Shown here in pieces: positions 15,001 to 26,997 of a stretch of DNA of 64,000 nucleotides. The stretch covers positions 30,430,201-30,494,200 of the forward strand of contig CM034548.1 in the NCBI GenBank assembly GCA_020055645.1. The letters run 5' to 3'. How positions within the stretch are numbered: position 1 is the stretch's first letter; every line of letters begins with the position of its first letter. The notes beneath the pieces are model-generated. The model was given only the letters and a program-made list of their open reading frames with translations. It made no database searches and was not told where the DNA came from. The DNA is from Tomocerus qinae. Lineage: Eukaryota > Arthropoda > Collembola > Entomobryomorpha > Tomoceridae. The position numbers were made by a program, and so were the translations under genes.

Positions 15001-18000
15001 GAAAGCATCACTAAGCAGTACAAAATTTACAAGCAGAGCATACTGAGATCAAAAGTAGTGCTTCTACGTGAAAACTTTCAAAAACATTGTGCAATTAGCC
15101 ATACAACATTTGGCCAGGCAAGAACCAACAAATATTATAGCGTCATACTTCCTTACATTGGGTGCAGCATTTTTAATGGTTCGAGTTGTAGATTTGACTC
15201 AAAGTAGAACTATTTGTTGTAGGAAAAGTAATGTATTACAGAAAATGAGTGCAAAAAATTGCAACAGCTAAAATAGTGCCACATGGTGGGTTTCTCTGAT
15301 TTTCGTATTATCAAAGCATGCTAAATACGTATAGTGTCCATGGCGTGTGCGTACTACAAAGATAATTCGTAAATATACGGTTGTACTATAATTATAAAAT
15401 ATGTATAAATACCTAGGTAAGTGTGGGCTTCAGTGCAGTGTGGCTTCAATATTAATAAGGCTGATCAAAAAACTGTTGGTGTCTATAGCGTAAGTACCTT
15501 AGCCAGTTAGTTTCATGTTCATGACACTCATGAGGTGCTTGAATCGGGAAGAAGTATAAAATATTAGCATTGGGACATGCGTTTCATGACATTACAAATA
15601 CGATTATGACTATACGGCTACTAATAACAGGAAAAGCTCACTCGGCCATCAGCAGCGTCTGACGATCAGCCACAGCCCAATTTAATAGCTAATATTATTA
15701 GTATAATATGTAGTTGCGTTATAACTTGTACATAGATAGGATGGACAGTCCCTACTCAATAGTGCAAATATTGTATAAGTACAATATAGAATATTAAGTA
15801 CAATATAGAGTATAAAAGTTACACACTCTAAGAAAAATATTCTTTGTACGCTATATTATCGACTGAAAACAGTAGAGCAAATATTCGTAGTAAAATATTT
15901 ATAGGGAAGTACGGTAGTTAGTCATGGACATAATATAGATAGGTAAAAGTCGTTTGCTCCAGTTGAACAATACAATTCTCTATATAAATAAGTAGGTAGT
16001 AAATCTAATACAGTCAAGTGCTCACCTGAGCATTCCCTGTCTTCTCTTCTGTGTCTAGTCTCAATTCTCAATCAACTGGAAGACTGACCTAAAGCTTCAT
16101 TACGATGCACAACCAAGTCTCGTACACTTGTGTTCGCTGACAATGAAATGAACTGTATTGTGATCCTGTCTATATATAAACCTCATTAATAGACTATTTT
16201 CTACCTGTGTATAGCAAAATATATTTCATTGATCTAACAATCCTGATTCAACTGTGCTACATTATTATACTGGATTAAACAGACTGGTCAACCAATATTA
16301 TGTTATTGTTATAGTAGCTTAAGATACGTAATAAAATGTATGTATTATGTTTAAAATTATATTCTGCCCTATATACACTAAAGATAGGCGTGATGGTATA
16401 TTGTATAGTTACGGAGCGCCAGAACGCAACAAAGCTGTTACTTATGTAATAAGGATTTTTATTTATAATACTGGACTGTATATCACTTGCGCATTGATGT
16501 ATCTACGTATGGAAGTTGGAAGGTTATCTCCAGAAGCACTATTTAAAGGTTTCAGCTCAATAACAAAAGTAAAATCAGAAGGGGTTCAATGAGAAATGAG
16601 CAGGCTTAATAATTTAAATGCAGTCCACAAAAATGTTGGTATGAAGACGAGTTTTGTTGTAGGAAGTGTGGGAGTTAGGAGGAGACACTTCTAAAAATAC
16701 ACACGGCACATGAAAATGTGTAAATCTTCTTCAGCCACCAAACTGGAGACATAAACCGATAAATGCCATACAGGAAGAACAAAAGTAAATAAATTCGAGC
16801 AAAGAAATAAAGGAAACGAAATGAAAGAAAATTGGGAGAGAGTAATTCTCTTCTTTCTACGAACTTTCTTTTGAGCTTTCCAATCCAATTTTTCTTTTGT
16901 TATACTCATCATCCGCTCTTCCCAAAGTTTAAACGTGCCTCTGTCATATTATATACTAAAGATAGGCTCCAATACCATTTTCGTCGGCCATAGTCACGTC
17001 ATATTTGATTTTTGAAAGAGATTGAAGATATATTATTACAGCAGGTCTTCATTTAACTCTGTTATTTATTACCAAGTACTACTGTTTTAATATATATACC
17101 TTTAAAACAAGGATGCTAGCCAAATGTCATCAAGTAAATAGTATAGTAGCAAAAAGATAGTCACGAAGAATCCTGAATTGGTATATTATTAGTACGAACA
17201 GACTTTTTCAACTTTGCATGCAACCAATATCCTGTTGGGTTGCGTGTTTTCAGCAATGATAGGAAAAACAAGACCAAGTCGACAATGCAAGATAATTTTA
17301 ATAATGCTTAGCCATAAGTATTCTTAGTACGTGCATTGCATTTGTATTTTTACTTGGTTAAATACAGAATTTATAGTTGTATTTGAGTTGTAGCCAAAAT
17401 GAAATGAATAATGGTAATCTACATGTATGTAGGTAGTACGGAATAACAAAATTACTTAATTTACTTAGCAGAAAATAAAATCATGGCTGTCTTCTAAAAG
17501 GATCTGCAGATAAAGACCGCAGCATGTTCACCTTCTCAAAAACTTTTATCATTTTCTCCGAGCTAATATACTCCTCCTTAGTACAACCATGTAGATCTAA
17601 TGAAATCTTATTCTGTATTGTTGAATAGTGCTACTGCTCAGCTATACGCACATAAAATCTATGTATATACAATGCCATAAAGTTGAAGCAGAATATTGCC
17701 TAAATAGAACTAAGAACATTATGAAGGAGTTCCCTTCCTATCTTTTCCTTTAATCAACTCGACACTTTCACAATTTTATTTTCCCTACCCGCTGGGATTG
17801 GTAATTTAATCTCCTTTCATTTAATATCTTTTGAGGTTGCCATGCAAAAAATTTCATTTAGCCCCAATGCACGCTCCAACACAAATACCCCCTAAGTAAC
17901 TCCACTACTCCACTTCCACTCATTTCTTCAATTAAGCTAGGGATAATTTTAGGGGCAACTAGCGACAAGTAATTGTAAATTAAAAAGTAAGTAAAAATAT

Positions 18001-18424
18001 TTTTTAAACAACATTTATATACACCAAACGATTTTGCACTTCATATCCATAAATCAAAATTGCCTTTTTTGTTTCGCAAGACCATGCATTGCAATATCAG
18101 TTTTATGCGATTTCACAGCTTTGCTCTCCATGAGTAAGAAATTGTTATGAAGAGAAAAGTGATTTCTAATATTCAATGAACAGTAGAAGATAATCCTTTC
18201 AAACTACATGGAACCATAATATTTCAATTGGAGAAAGTGTTTTAATATTTGATTACTACAGACGCAATGAAGTTTTAAAATAATTTACTTTGCTAACTAA
18301 ATTGTTGTTGGTGAAGAAAACTTCAAAACTGCTAATTATGTTTCCAAATATGAGTCATGCTTATAGAATATATATTTCAGGGTGTAAAAAAGAATGAAAA
18401 AAAGAGTGAAAATGGAAATGTTAC
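3041..18424. other. 15-kb AT-rich region without recognised genes
   Basis: This stretch looks intronic or intergenic. Open frames of 60-100 codons (for example around 12242-12547) have the low-complexity hydrophobic composition expected by chance in AT-rich sequence and no splice-site support. I found no RNA gene, transposase or clear repeat array. It may be intron or flank of the minus-strand gene suggested by the exon at 18425-18713. Confidence 0.4.
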
Positions 18425-18713
18425 CCCGCTCCAGTTTTCCCATGGTGCTCACGGGATGTGACGATGGTTGATCCTTTTTATTTTTCTTGCGATTAAGTCT
18501 GAATCTAGGAAACTTGGATTCCTTTTCAGTACTGGTACTGGGTCCAGGTTTGGAATGTCCAGAAGCAGAAGAGCGACCAGCACTACCGGCTCCCTCTTCG
18601 TCATTGTCTTTGCCTCGGTGTACGCTGGCTCCTCCGCCCATGACGGTTGTCCGTCTTTTCTGTGTGTTCCCCGTGGTGGCCGTCGAGGCCCTCCTCGTTG
18701 CAAAAACTCCTTT
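18425..18713 (-). CDS. candidate internal exon, charged low-complexity protein
   Basis: Read on the minus strand, an acceptor (GATACAG) precedes 18713 and a donor (GGG|GTAAC) follows 18425. The 289-bp interval is open in one frame and clearly richer in G+C than its AT-rich surroundings, which marks it as coding. The roughly 96-residue product is disordered and charged, starting KGVFATRRAS, then a Gly/Ser/Asp/Glu-rich middle, and a basic patch (FRLNRKKNKK) near the end. No family is recognised. The open frame extends upstream into a Leu-rich stretch made by a TTA repeat, which could imitate a signal peptide; I prefer the acceptor reading. A second minus-strand candidate at 21922-22140 has compatible splice phase. 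Confidence 0.5.
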
Positions 18714-21700
18714 CTGTATCGTTATTAATAATAATAATAATACGTATATCTCCATTATTCCCAATTTTACTGCAAAATATATATATAATGTCCTATAAAA
18801 ACACCCATCGAAATGTTTGCACTTTATTGCATTGCACAGCCGTCTTCCCTATGATTTAGCAGGGAGTAGACGCTGTAAGAATCCTGAATGCTACAACAAA
18901 CTATACATAGCCTTATACTCTACTATTTACTTGCAAGTCAGTTCTTAGCGCCGTGACCTGTTGTCCCATCACGAATATAATCGACTTCCACCAAAGCCTT
19001 TTCTTGATAAACTTTCGGAAACTACATTTAGCAAGCCTTCTTTCTTCGGACTCACACCTTTTATGTCTTATAGTCTGACTTTTCTTTACAAAACTCACTT
19101 ATACGGAGATAAACACATATTATACCAAAAGAACTTTCTATTTTTAACTATACTATCATGAATTATGAATAGTAGATTTACTTTTCGTTTACTTTACATT
19201 TTCTTTGTGGATGCATGAAATACTAGAATATTTAGTACAATGAGTATGTGTAACCACAGGTTCTATCTTCATTATAGTATATTCTAAAATTAAGCACCTG
19301 ACATCACGACAAAAGAAAACATTATAATATTCATATATCATTCAACTCTATCGCTCTCCAGTAATAAATGCAAATAATAGGTAAGAAAGAGATTGGCAAA
19401 AAATTATTCTGGCTAGACAAATTAGCAAAAACTCAGGGAATTCAATTTAGAAATCCGATCTACTAATATTAGCATGTCTAATTGTCAGAATAAAACAAAA
19501 AATAAATTCTATCCAAAGTTATAGATTTAGTATGGCTTAATTCAAGAATTTTCAATTAAAAACCAGCATAAAATTAGTATCAGTTTTTCCCATGTTATAA
19601 AACACAATTTCCACAAAAACGTAAGTTTAATAGTATGACAAGCATTATGAAAGAACATGACAGACAATTTATGTTGTCTATGAAGCCCCAATTGAGGTCA
19701 TAGTGATTGTATTGTCGCAGCCTATCCGACTGTCTACAGCTTGCTGCAAATGGGGTGATTAGTGATTATAGTTCACAAGTACATGTTATTGTTATAAGTA
19801 TAAATCAAGTCAAATCAAAGCTTTTTTATTGTCAATGTACGTAAGCCGAGGCTTTTCTTCAGTAGTCGACATAACATACAGGTAACGGATACACATGCAA
19901 AAGAACTGTCTTTAAAACGTCAAGTCGGCTGTCATTCTTTTTGATCAATAACATTAAGTAAAAGTGATTATGTTCCGTTTAATGTTGTCGCTATAATGTT
20001 TTTATTGTAGCGTAGTACGCTTTCACAAAATTCTCTATGTATTTGTGAAATGATAACATAATCATAGGCTCGCTCACTTAAGTGTTATGGCCTGTAAATG
20101 ATCATTGTATAATAATTTTCATAGAAAATTGTGGAAAACAAATCAATATTGAAGAATATTATGCAATGAATTAAGAGACTTTGCATTTTGAATTTTAAGT
20201 GGTAGCTCTTTTATACCTTCGTTTTTCATAATGACTTACAAGGCTTAAACTTTACGTTAACTTTAATTTTAAGTGCATCTTGAATCTGTAATAGACTGTA
20301 ATGGAAGTTGTAGTTATGTTCGTTTGCCTTAATTTGCATAAAACTCGGATATTAGATCTTGCAACTGAGTTAGATATGAACATCTTTTGTATAGCTACAA
20401 ACATCGCAATATGACATATTTAACAGCAATTCCGACCATTTTTGTACAATTTAGTTTCAAGCATTGTTATAAACGTACACTTTTTGTTAGTGAGTACTTA
20501 ATACTCAACCTGTTGGTTTCCATTCCATTCCCATTTGTTACAGTTCCAAGTTGTAATATCCCAATGAGCTTCAGGTGGCAGAATAGCCAACTGATATGCG
20601 AAAGTGTGTTCTAGTGTAAATTGGATATCATGAACTAAAATGCAGGATTTAGGAGTACCTACCTACGTAGGTATGCATCTGCTATTAGAAAGGCACTTAA
20701 GTAGCCATCTCCGACTCCAGGGTAATAGTTATGATTTTTAATGCCATAAAAATAGGAATAGTTAGTTATTTATAGTTGGGACCTTAGTAAATCAACCACA
20801 ATACATACAAATACCTACTAGGTAATCCGAGTTAAACAAAAACAATTGAAGATTGCTGTTCGTTCAACGTCTCTTTTTCTACTACACCGGATCACCAGTT
20901 ATAATATGAGATTAGATGAATTTTAGGCACGGATGGAGCTCCAAAACGGTTATGAAAACCGTGTACAACGTGATAAATTCTATTAATGAAACGTAAAACG
21001 GCAGATAGTAATGAACATACGGCACAATCCACGAACCACGTTTTTAAAACAAGGATTCACTAATTATCGATTGTTTAATTGCCGATTGTGGAGACACAAA
21101 CAGGCTTTGCCTAATATTGAGACATGGAGACTATAGGGAAGTACGCTAATCTTGAAAATTGGACTAATTGTTATATAGTATCAATTTAAAGCGACATTGA
21201 CTAAAATATTAAATATCAATATTAATTATATTAAAGTAAAACAGACAAAAACTGAAAAGTCTAAACAAGTATATACTATACATAGGAATTGCTTTAAGGG
21301 TTACGTAAGTTACGCATTATGTTCATTTAGTTATAGCCTATTGACTATTTGTATGAAGGCTATTATATAGTATGCTTTACTGATTATTGGATTAAAAAAT
21401 AATGAAAATGTTTACTTACCAAGCCATCAAATCACAAGAGTTAATGAGTCTGGTCTTCGTATTTTGTATTATTAATTATGCTTTCGGCCTCTAAAACGTA
21501 ATTAATCTGATTGTTGAAATGTTACGGCGCTATAAAGGGTTTATACTTTTTTGTCTTGCTCTTACTGTCAGTTTTTAAGTACCAAATTACAAGAACCTTT
21601 TTAACCCAACAATGTAGCACACTAACTATGAATACTATGAAATGCAACTGTGAAACACTGAAAGAGTACGAAATTGTAATATACACTTAGTGAAAGTTAT

Positions 21701-21921
21701 AAACTACGATATACCTGCACAGAGCACTCGGGAAAAATACAGAAAATGTTGATCAAAACACTAGGTTGAGACTCACAATTATACAACAATAAAAGTTTAC
21801 AAAGATTTTTTAATTAATGCGTCTTTAAATAATTTTTATTTTTCAAGTATATACCAATTTCAAAATTTAAACAGTTTTTTGTTTTCGAGTTTTTCTTATC
21901 TAGCCCTGACGTTTTAGTTCA
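18714..21921. other. AT-rich spacer or intron
   Basis: No feature is supported. If 18425-18713 and 21922-22140 belong to one minus-strand gene, this is its intron. A very short minus-strand open stretch after a good acceptor near 19745 could be an exon but is too short to claim. Confidence 0.4.
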
Positions 21922-22140
21922 CTATGCACAGTAAGAACCGAAAAAGTAGCTTGTTGGGAAAGGTTGAGACAAAATGTGCCTAGAGTTTCTGCTCCGCTGT
22001 GTCCGACTCCTGTGGCTGTTGCCGTTGCACTGATTCGTAGCATGATCCTTGCCTCGGTTTTCTTCATACTGTCGGAGCTTTACCTGAAGTGAAAGCCGCA
22101 CAGTCGAACTAACCTCAACTCCTTTCCCTTGGTAGGTTAC
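21922..22140 (-). CDS. possible minus-strand exon
   Basis: A locally GC-richer block is open on the minus strand for 72 codons, from just after an acceptor-like TTAG to a TAG at 21922-21924. The frame has no initiation codon. The peptide is polar and basic (it includes QYEENRGKDHATNQ). A perfect donor string CAG|GTAAAG lies inside, at 22084/22083. This gives two models: a 57-bp phase-0 exon 22084-22140 that could splice in frame to the exon at 18713, or a terminal exon ending at 21922, followed by a minus-strand AATAAA near 21836. No homologue is recognised. Confidence 0.3.
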   Translation of the reverse strand, partial: VTYQGKGVEVSSTVRLSLQVKLRQYEENRGKDHATNQCNGNSHRSRTQRSRNSRHILSQPFPTSYFFGSYCA

Positions 22141-23020
22141 CTAATTTCTAGACCACATCACCATCTTTGGTTACCACTCTATTCTGTTTGCAATTCACAC
22201 ATTTTTCTACACAGAAATTCCGCAAAAATTACAAGGTTTGAGAATTACATTAAATTACAAGTTATATGGATTACCTAGGCGTAATTCATAATGTACTAAT
22301 ACTATCCAAAGTCTTGTTTACTTGTGTGTAATACACAGTGCTTTCTGGCTGCAGGAAATGTATGTGGATTTATTTATTTACAGATGCAGCCGGCATACGT
22401 TATAAAACGTCTACAACATTTTCAGTTTTCGGAGGATATCTGCATTTATCCTTTAACGTTTTCAAATCACTGAAAAGAATTTTCTGATCAAGGATTTTCT
22501 ATCTGTGGGAAACAAGTAGAGACATTGAAGGAAATTGTCATTCCAAACAACCGTCAAGAAAGTCAGAGTCCGGTTCCTTAGTATAGAAGAGAATCAGATG
22601 ACGGTGGGTAAAATGAGTAAATTGAGATCATCACAAATAAGCCTTCTCAATGTACCTATAAGGCAAGTATTTATTTCAGGGTTCGACAGTTGAGCGATCA
22701 AATAATCATAAATTAGGGAATTAGGGAACTGTGATATACATCTGGGTCCTCTGGACTCAGGGACCACAGTACGGATTTTTGTCCAACGCTACGTATCATA
22801 ATCAATAGATAAACGATATAAACGGAGTCCTTATAAAATAATATTGCTCCAAAATTACATTTTGTAATGCATAATTTCAAAATGAATTAACCTGATATAT
22901 GTGTCACTAGAAATTTTGTCATTTTAGTTGTGGGTTGAAAATGTCTAATACTATGATATCAGGTCATAGTCCATGAAATGAGCTTTCGAATGGTATACGA
23001 CTTGATAATAATAGCTGCAT

Positions 23021-23569
23021 GGGAAGTATTTCTTTTAGGGTTTGAAAGTTGAGGGCCATATCATCATAAGCGACACTTTTAAAAATTAATTGGGGCCATT
23101 TTATCATAAGTGACATAGGCCATTTTATCATAAGCGACAGTTTTGATTTTAAAGTATTTTCCTTATTTCTTCCATACTGTGTTTAAAGTTTAGACTTTAA
23201 ATATTGCAGTATATAGGTACTTAGCCTAGGTATTTTTGGTATAAGCTATATTGATATAGGTTGTTGTTTGACTAAATTATAGACGTAATTGTAATTAAAG
23301 GGCTACTTGCACATATGATGTACTACACGTTGTATAATGTATATTAATCTAAAAGTAATTTTCATAGCAATCCATTGTGCCTGAACAATTAAAAGACATC
23401 TCTAGCAACTGTAATTAAATAGTTTGAACTTTTTAAGCACGGCTTAAGCATATCTTATAGAGATTAAAAGAAAATTGTCGCTTATGATCTTATGGTCCGA
23501 AGTCGCTTATTATACCAGTATGTGCGGTTTATGATTGCATGCAGTCTCAACCAAAGTTAAATACTTCCC
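23021..23569. mobile_element. non-autonomous inverted-repeat element
   Basis: Both ends carry GGGAAGTATTT (23021-23031 and, inverted, 23559-23569). Inside them, a motif of the form GGCCATTTTATCATAAGYGACA is repeated: direct copies at 23053-23075, about 23094-23115 and 23118-23139, and inverted copies at 23475-23498 and 23502-23516. Terminal plus subterminal inverted repeats around a roughly 550-bp AT-rich body with no ORF is typical of a MITE. A related direct copy of the left end starts near 22665. Target-site duplication was not resolved. Confidence 0.55.
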
Positions 23570-24168
23570 GGGTAACTAGAACTACATTAGCAAGGCTGAT
23601 ATGAATCAAAAGATCGTTTCAAGGAATATTAAATGATATTTTCAACGCAAAACTGGTGGACATGCTTCAAGTCCCGTATTTATGATGTTCATTAAAGAAA
23701 ACGTAGTTTCCTCGAATATTATTTTATTTATAATCCCTCCTTGCGTCATCTGACTAAATAGTCAAATGGTCAGCCGACTTTTTAGATTACGCTACATAAG
23801 GACTAAAACAAAACCATGGTATGTATTTATTATTGTATAGATAACTGGCGGGTGAAGTAATAATTAGGAAGAAATTGTTGAATGAGATTATCTATTTAAT
23901 CCTTCAGTGGGAAGAAACGCCCTTTTTAACTAATTAGGGTGATACTGAATGGAGAAGAAGGGGGAGTTTCTGGAAGTGAAAGGCTGCATGGGCAGACATG
24001 CAGTCTCTCCTGCATCCACTAATCCTGCATCCGACCGACCCTGGAATATCTAATTGTGGAACTGCATGCAGCTTGGAACTGGAATGGAAGAGAAAGGGAG
24101 GGGGCGTTTTTTGTGGATATTAACCAACTGGTATAGATGTGGGTACAAATAAGGGCCCTTCGGTTCCA

Positions 24169-24205
24169 TATAAAATGTCTCCAGTCCCCTTCAAGTCTCA
24201 TAGCA
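24169..24205 (+). promoter_or_regulatory. TATA core promoter of NHL gene copy 1
   Basis: TATAAAA lies at 24169-24175. A TCATAG initiator-like motif has its A at 24200, exactly 31 bp after the first T of the TATA box. A GGGCCC palindrome sits just upstream. The leader exon would run from about 24200 to the donor ACG|GTGAGT at 24317, with a 115-bp intron (24318-24432) ending immediately before the start codon. Confidence 0.6.
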
Positions 24206-24432
24206 ATTTTTGCTCTTCCACAAACCACATCTCTCCTCCAAACTCTAAAGCTTCACCGAACTCTGAACTTTTACTATTACTACGGAGCCCTTTTTCGAGA
24301 CTTTTTTAATTTCTACGGTGAGTGATGGCTTTTTTATTTGTTTCAAGTTCATTTAATTGATTGGTTTCATTTCCAGGTTTGTATTTATGATTTGGTGTAT
24401 TTATGAGTGTTTTATTTATTTGTTATTTTCAG

Positions 24433-25997
24433 ATGGAGACAATCGTTGAGCGATGTCTGGAAGCAGAGATGAGTTTCTTCGCCTTGCCATCGGATCTTTT
24501 TGAAGATGGACTGGATAGTTCTGAATACTCTACCTCTTTGGCCACACCGGAGGAGACGTCTGAAGGGACAAGCCTTGCGGATCTTCTGTCCATGTTCGCT
24601 GTTACTGAAGAGGAGGTCTACGAGAGTCTGGAACTCAAAAGCGGGGATCTGGAGCATTTCAAGGACCAAGCGTGCGAATTCTGGGTGGATGGAACAAACT
24701 TGGAGAAGATGGACCTGATGACCTTGGACTGCTACGTGAGGAGCCCTTCAGGACTCCGGTATCCTGTCCAGCTGGAACTGAGGGGTGACTTGTCTCGGAT
24801 TTCGTGTGTCTATCGTCCTCTGGAGTGCGGACCCCACACGGCTTTCCTCGTCATTGGGGACCGGATCCAGTCTTCACTCTCCTTCCATGTTTCCAGAAAC
24901 TACTCGTCGGTGCTCCATTACCCTAGTCCTGTGGTCTCCCTGGATATTGAGGTGGACGAATCGACTGGACAACTCATTAAACGAAAACCCTGGGGAGTCG
25001 CCACCAGCAAAACCACTGAACAGGTAATTTTAAAGTCTTTATAAATTATAAATCAAATAAAATTATAAATCATATCATAATGAGATATTATTAGTATATT
25101 TAGTTACTGATTGTGTATAATGAGATAATTTATTCTAGAAAGGAACTAAAAATTATGTTTGTTGTTGATTATTGCAGTTGGGGATCTGTGATCGGGAGAA
25201 GCACGAGGTTCTTATCTTCCGTCCTGATGGAGAATTTGATTTCCGGTTCGGATCTCATGGGAGTGGTGATGGGGAGTTGAACCGTCCGACTGCCATGGCG
25301 TTTGACTGTGCTGGAGATCGTCTTCTTGTGGTGGACAAGGACAACCATCGGATTCAAATCTTCACTTGCACTGGACAATTCATTTCTTCGTTCGGAAGTC
25401 GTGGACATGGTGCGGGCCAATTCAGATTTCCGTGGGATATCGCCGTTTCTAAGGATGGACAACTGATCGTGGTGGCCGACTCGAGAAACGCTAGGATCCA
25501 GTTCTTCGACTCGACCGGCCGATTCATCCGTCAACACTGTGGAGAGTTCAAGTACCCGAGGGGAGTGGCCTTCGATAACACAGGTAACTAACTTTTCATG
25601 TCTTTTTACTTATTTAATTGTCCATTTGTTTTCAAATACATAACTCTAATTCTATTTTAATTAATTGTTGATTATAGGGAGCAGCGTGTTCGTGACGGAC
25701 TTCAATCTGCACTGCATCTTCAAGGTGGACGTGAGAACCGGGAGGAGCGTACTTCTGGTGGACAACACTCTTCTTCGGCGCCCATCTGGACTCGACGTGG
25801 ATATTTGTGGCAACGTTATCGTCTGCGACTCAAGGAGCAACTCGGTCAAAGTCTTCAACTCGTCCTCTGGAAAACTTCTTCAGACCATCCACTCTGTTGG
25901 CAACAACTGCTTCCTCGACCTGCCCTTGGATATTTCCGTCATGCGTGCTGGATACCTCGCCGTTCTCGACCTCAACGGACGAGTCAGGATCTTCTAA
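24433..25997 (+). CDS. LIN-41/TRIM71-like filamin-NHL protein, copy 1
   Basis: Coding exons are 24433-25023, 25178-25583 and 25678-25997 (1317 nt, 438 aa). The ATG directly follows a TTTTCAG acceptor; the in-frame ATG at 24403 lies in the intron. Residues 1-80 are an acidic leader with no known domain. Residues about 82-155 resemble an immunoglobulin-like filamin repeat (YRPLECGPHTAFLVIGD). Residues 198-438 form an NHL propeller, with VVDKDNHRIQIF, FPWDIAVSKDG, YPRGVAFDNTG and VTDFN closely matching TRIM71/LIN-41/Wech. Those relatives bind RNA hairpins through the propeller and repress mRNAs. RING, B-box and coiled coil are absent, so ubiquitin ligase activity is not expected. The CDS is GC-richer than neighbouring genes. 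RNA binding is inferred. Confidence 0.87.
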
Positions 25998-26136
25998 TCC
26001 ACTCTCATCAACCAACTTTCTACAATCAACATTTATTTGTATTTATCTCATGTTTACAATTATATTATTTTATTTAATGATTGTGACATTTATTGTTTGT
26101 CTGTACATTTTGTATGTAATAATTGCCAAAGGTGTA

Positions 26137-26142
26137 AATAAA
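26137..26142 (+). terminator. poly(A) signal of NHL copy 1
   Basis: AATAAA lies 140 bp after the stop codon and is followed by an AT/T-rich stretch. The same signal is present in copy 2. Confidence 0.7.
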
Positions 26143-26997
26143 TCTGTATCTTGAGAAATCTACTTTATGTATTTTTTTTATTTATTCATATTATTGATTG
26201 ATGTATCAGGACTTTTAGGCAGGGATTTTGACACCTACATAGTATTTCTTGAGCATTTATTTAAATTTCTTAACATTTTTCTCAGCTAGCTGACAGTTCA
26301 TAATTGGAAATAGATTCATACAGCTTATGTAACATACTAAGATGTTTTAAAACAAGAAATACTCATGTACATCTTTGTCTTTAAGAAAAATTGGCATTAT
26401 TGTAAATGGATGCATTTAACATATAAACCGACGAATATGACTGGGTGTTAGTTAGCAACAGCATTTTTTGAATTTGGCGTCTGCAGGTTAATGCTTCATA
26501 GGGCAAAATTAGATATAATACACTTTCAAAGAATGTAAAAACAAGCGTTTTTTATACCGAAAAATGAAAATGGTTTATGAAATGTGAAAAAACCGCGCTA
26601 ACTTTGTATATGGCTCGCACTGTACTGTACTTGTTGACACGGGCAATACACAAGCAATCGCATAAGCACAAAGCAGTCTGATTTTCCTAGTTGCTACTTG
26701 CTACCTAAGAGGCGAGCGAGGCAAGGGACAAAAAGAACAGAACATTTCGCACTGTCAACAAATGACAAGTTAGGCACTGTCACAGAATAAAGTTTTGGAA
26801 TAAAATTTGAATAAAATTTGTTTACAAATACTAATTATTGTTTCTTTATGTTGAAAATACTGAGTGACAATAATTTCATCAACTATCCAATAGCTAGACG
26901 ACATTAAAATTTTATTAATCTTTGTCCATACTTGTGTTAAGTTGTATTCCGCGAATGAACAACTATAATATTATTGCAATCAATAATTACTGTCAAA

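Larger units (their letters stand above)
23858..26595 (+). repeat. segmental duplication, copy 1
   Basis: This interval matches 29499-32231 at a constant offset of 5641 bp until a small T-run difference near 26170. Homology begins at TAATAATTAGG and ends at GTGAAAAAACCG. It contains the whole NHL gene: promoter, leader exon, introns, CDS, 3'UTR and about 450 bp of 3' flank. Differences seen are a few substitutions in promoter and intron 1, two in the CDS (24909 and 24913) and small indels near the 3' end. Introns are as conserved as exons, so the duplication or a conversion event is recent. Confidence 0.95.

Noticed and set aside
16059-16151. Open plus-strand stretch of 30 codons after a very good polypyrimidine acceptor, with a CAG|GTGAGC donor on the opposite strand nearby
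   Set aside because: Too short, no partner exon, and both strands look equally exon-like.
18336-18764. Single-exon secreted protein reading of the minus-strand ORF, with a Leu-rich start like a signal peptide
   Set aside because: The leucines come from a TTA repeat immediately before a clear splice acceptor, so an internal exon is the simpler explanation.
24403-24432. Alternative in-frame ATG ten codons upstream of the NHL gene start (also at 30044 in copy 2)
   Set aside because: It lies inside the leader intron, and the acceptor falls directly before the ATG at 24433.
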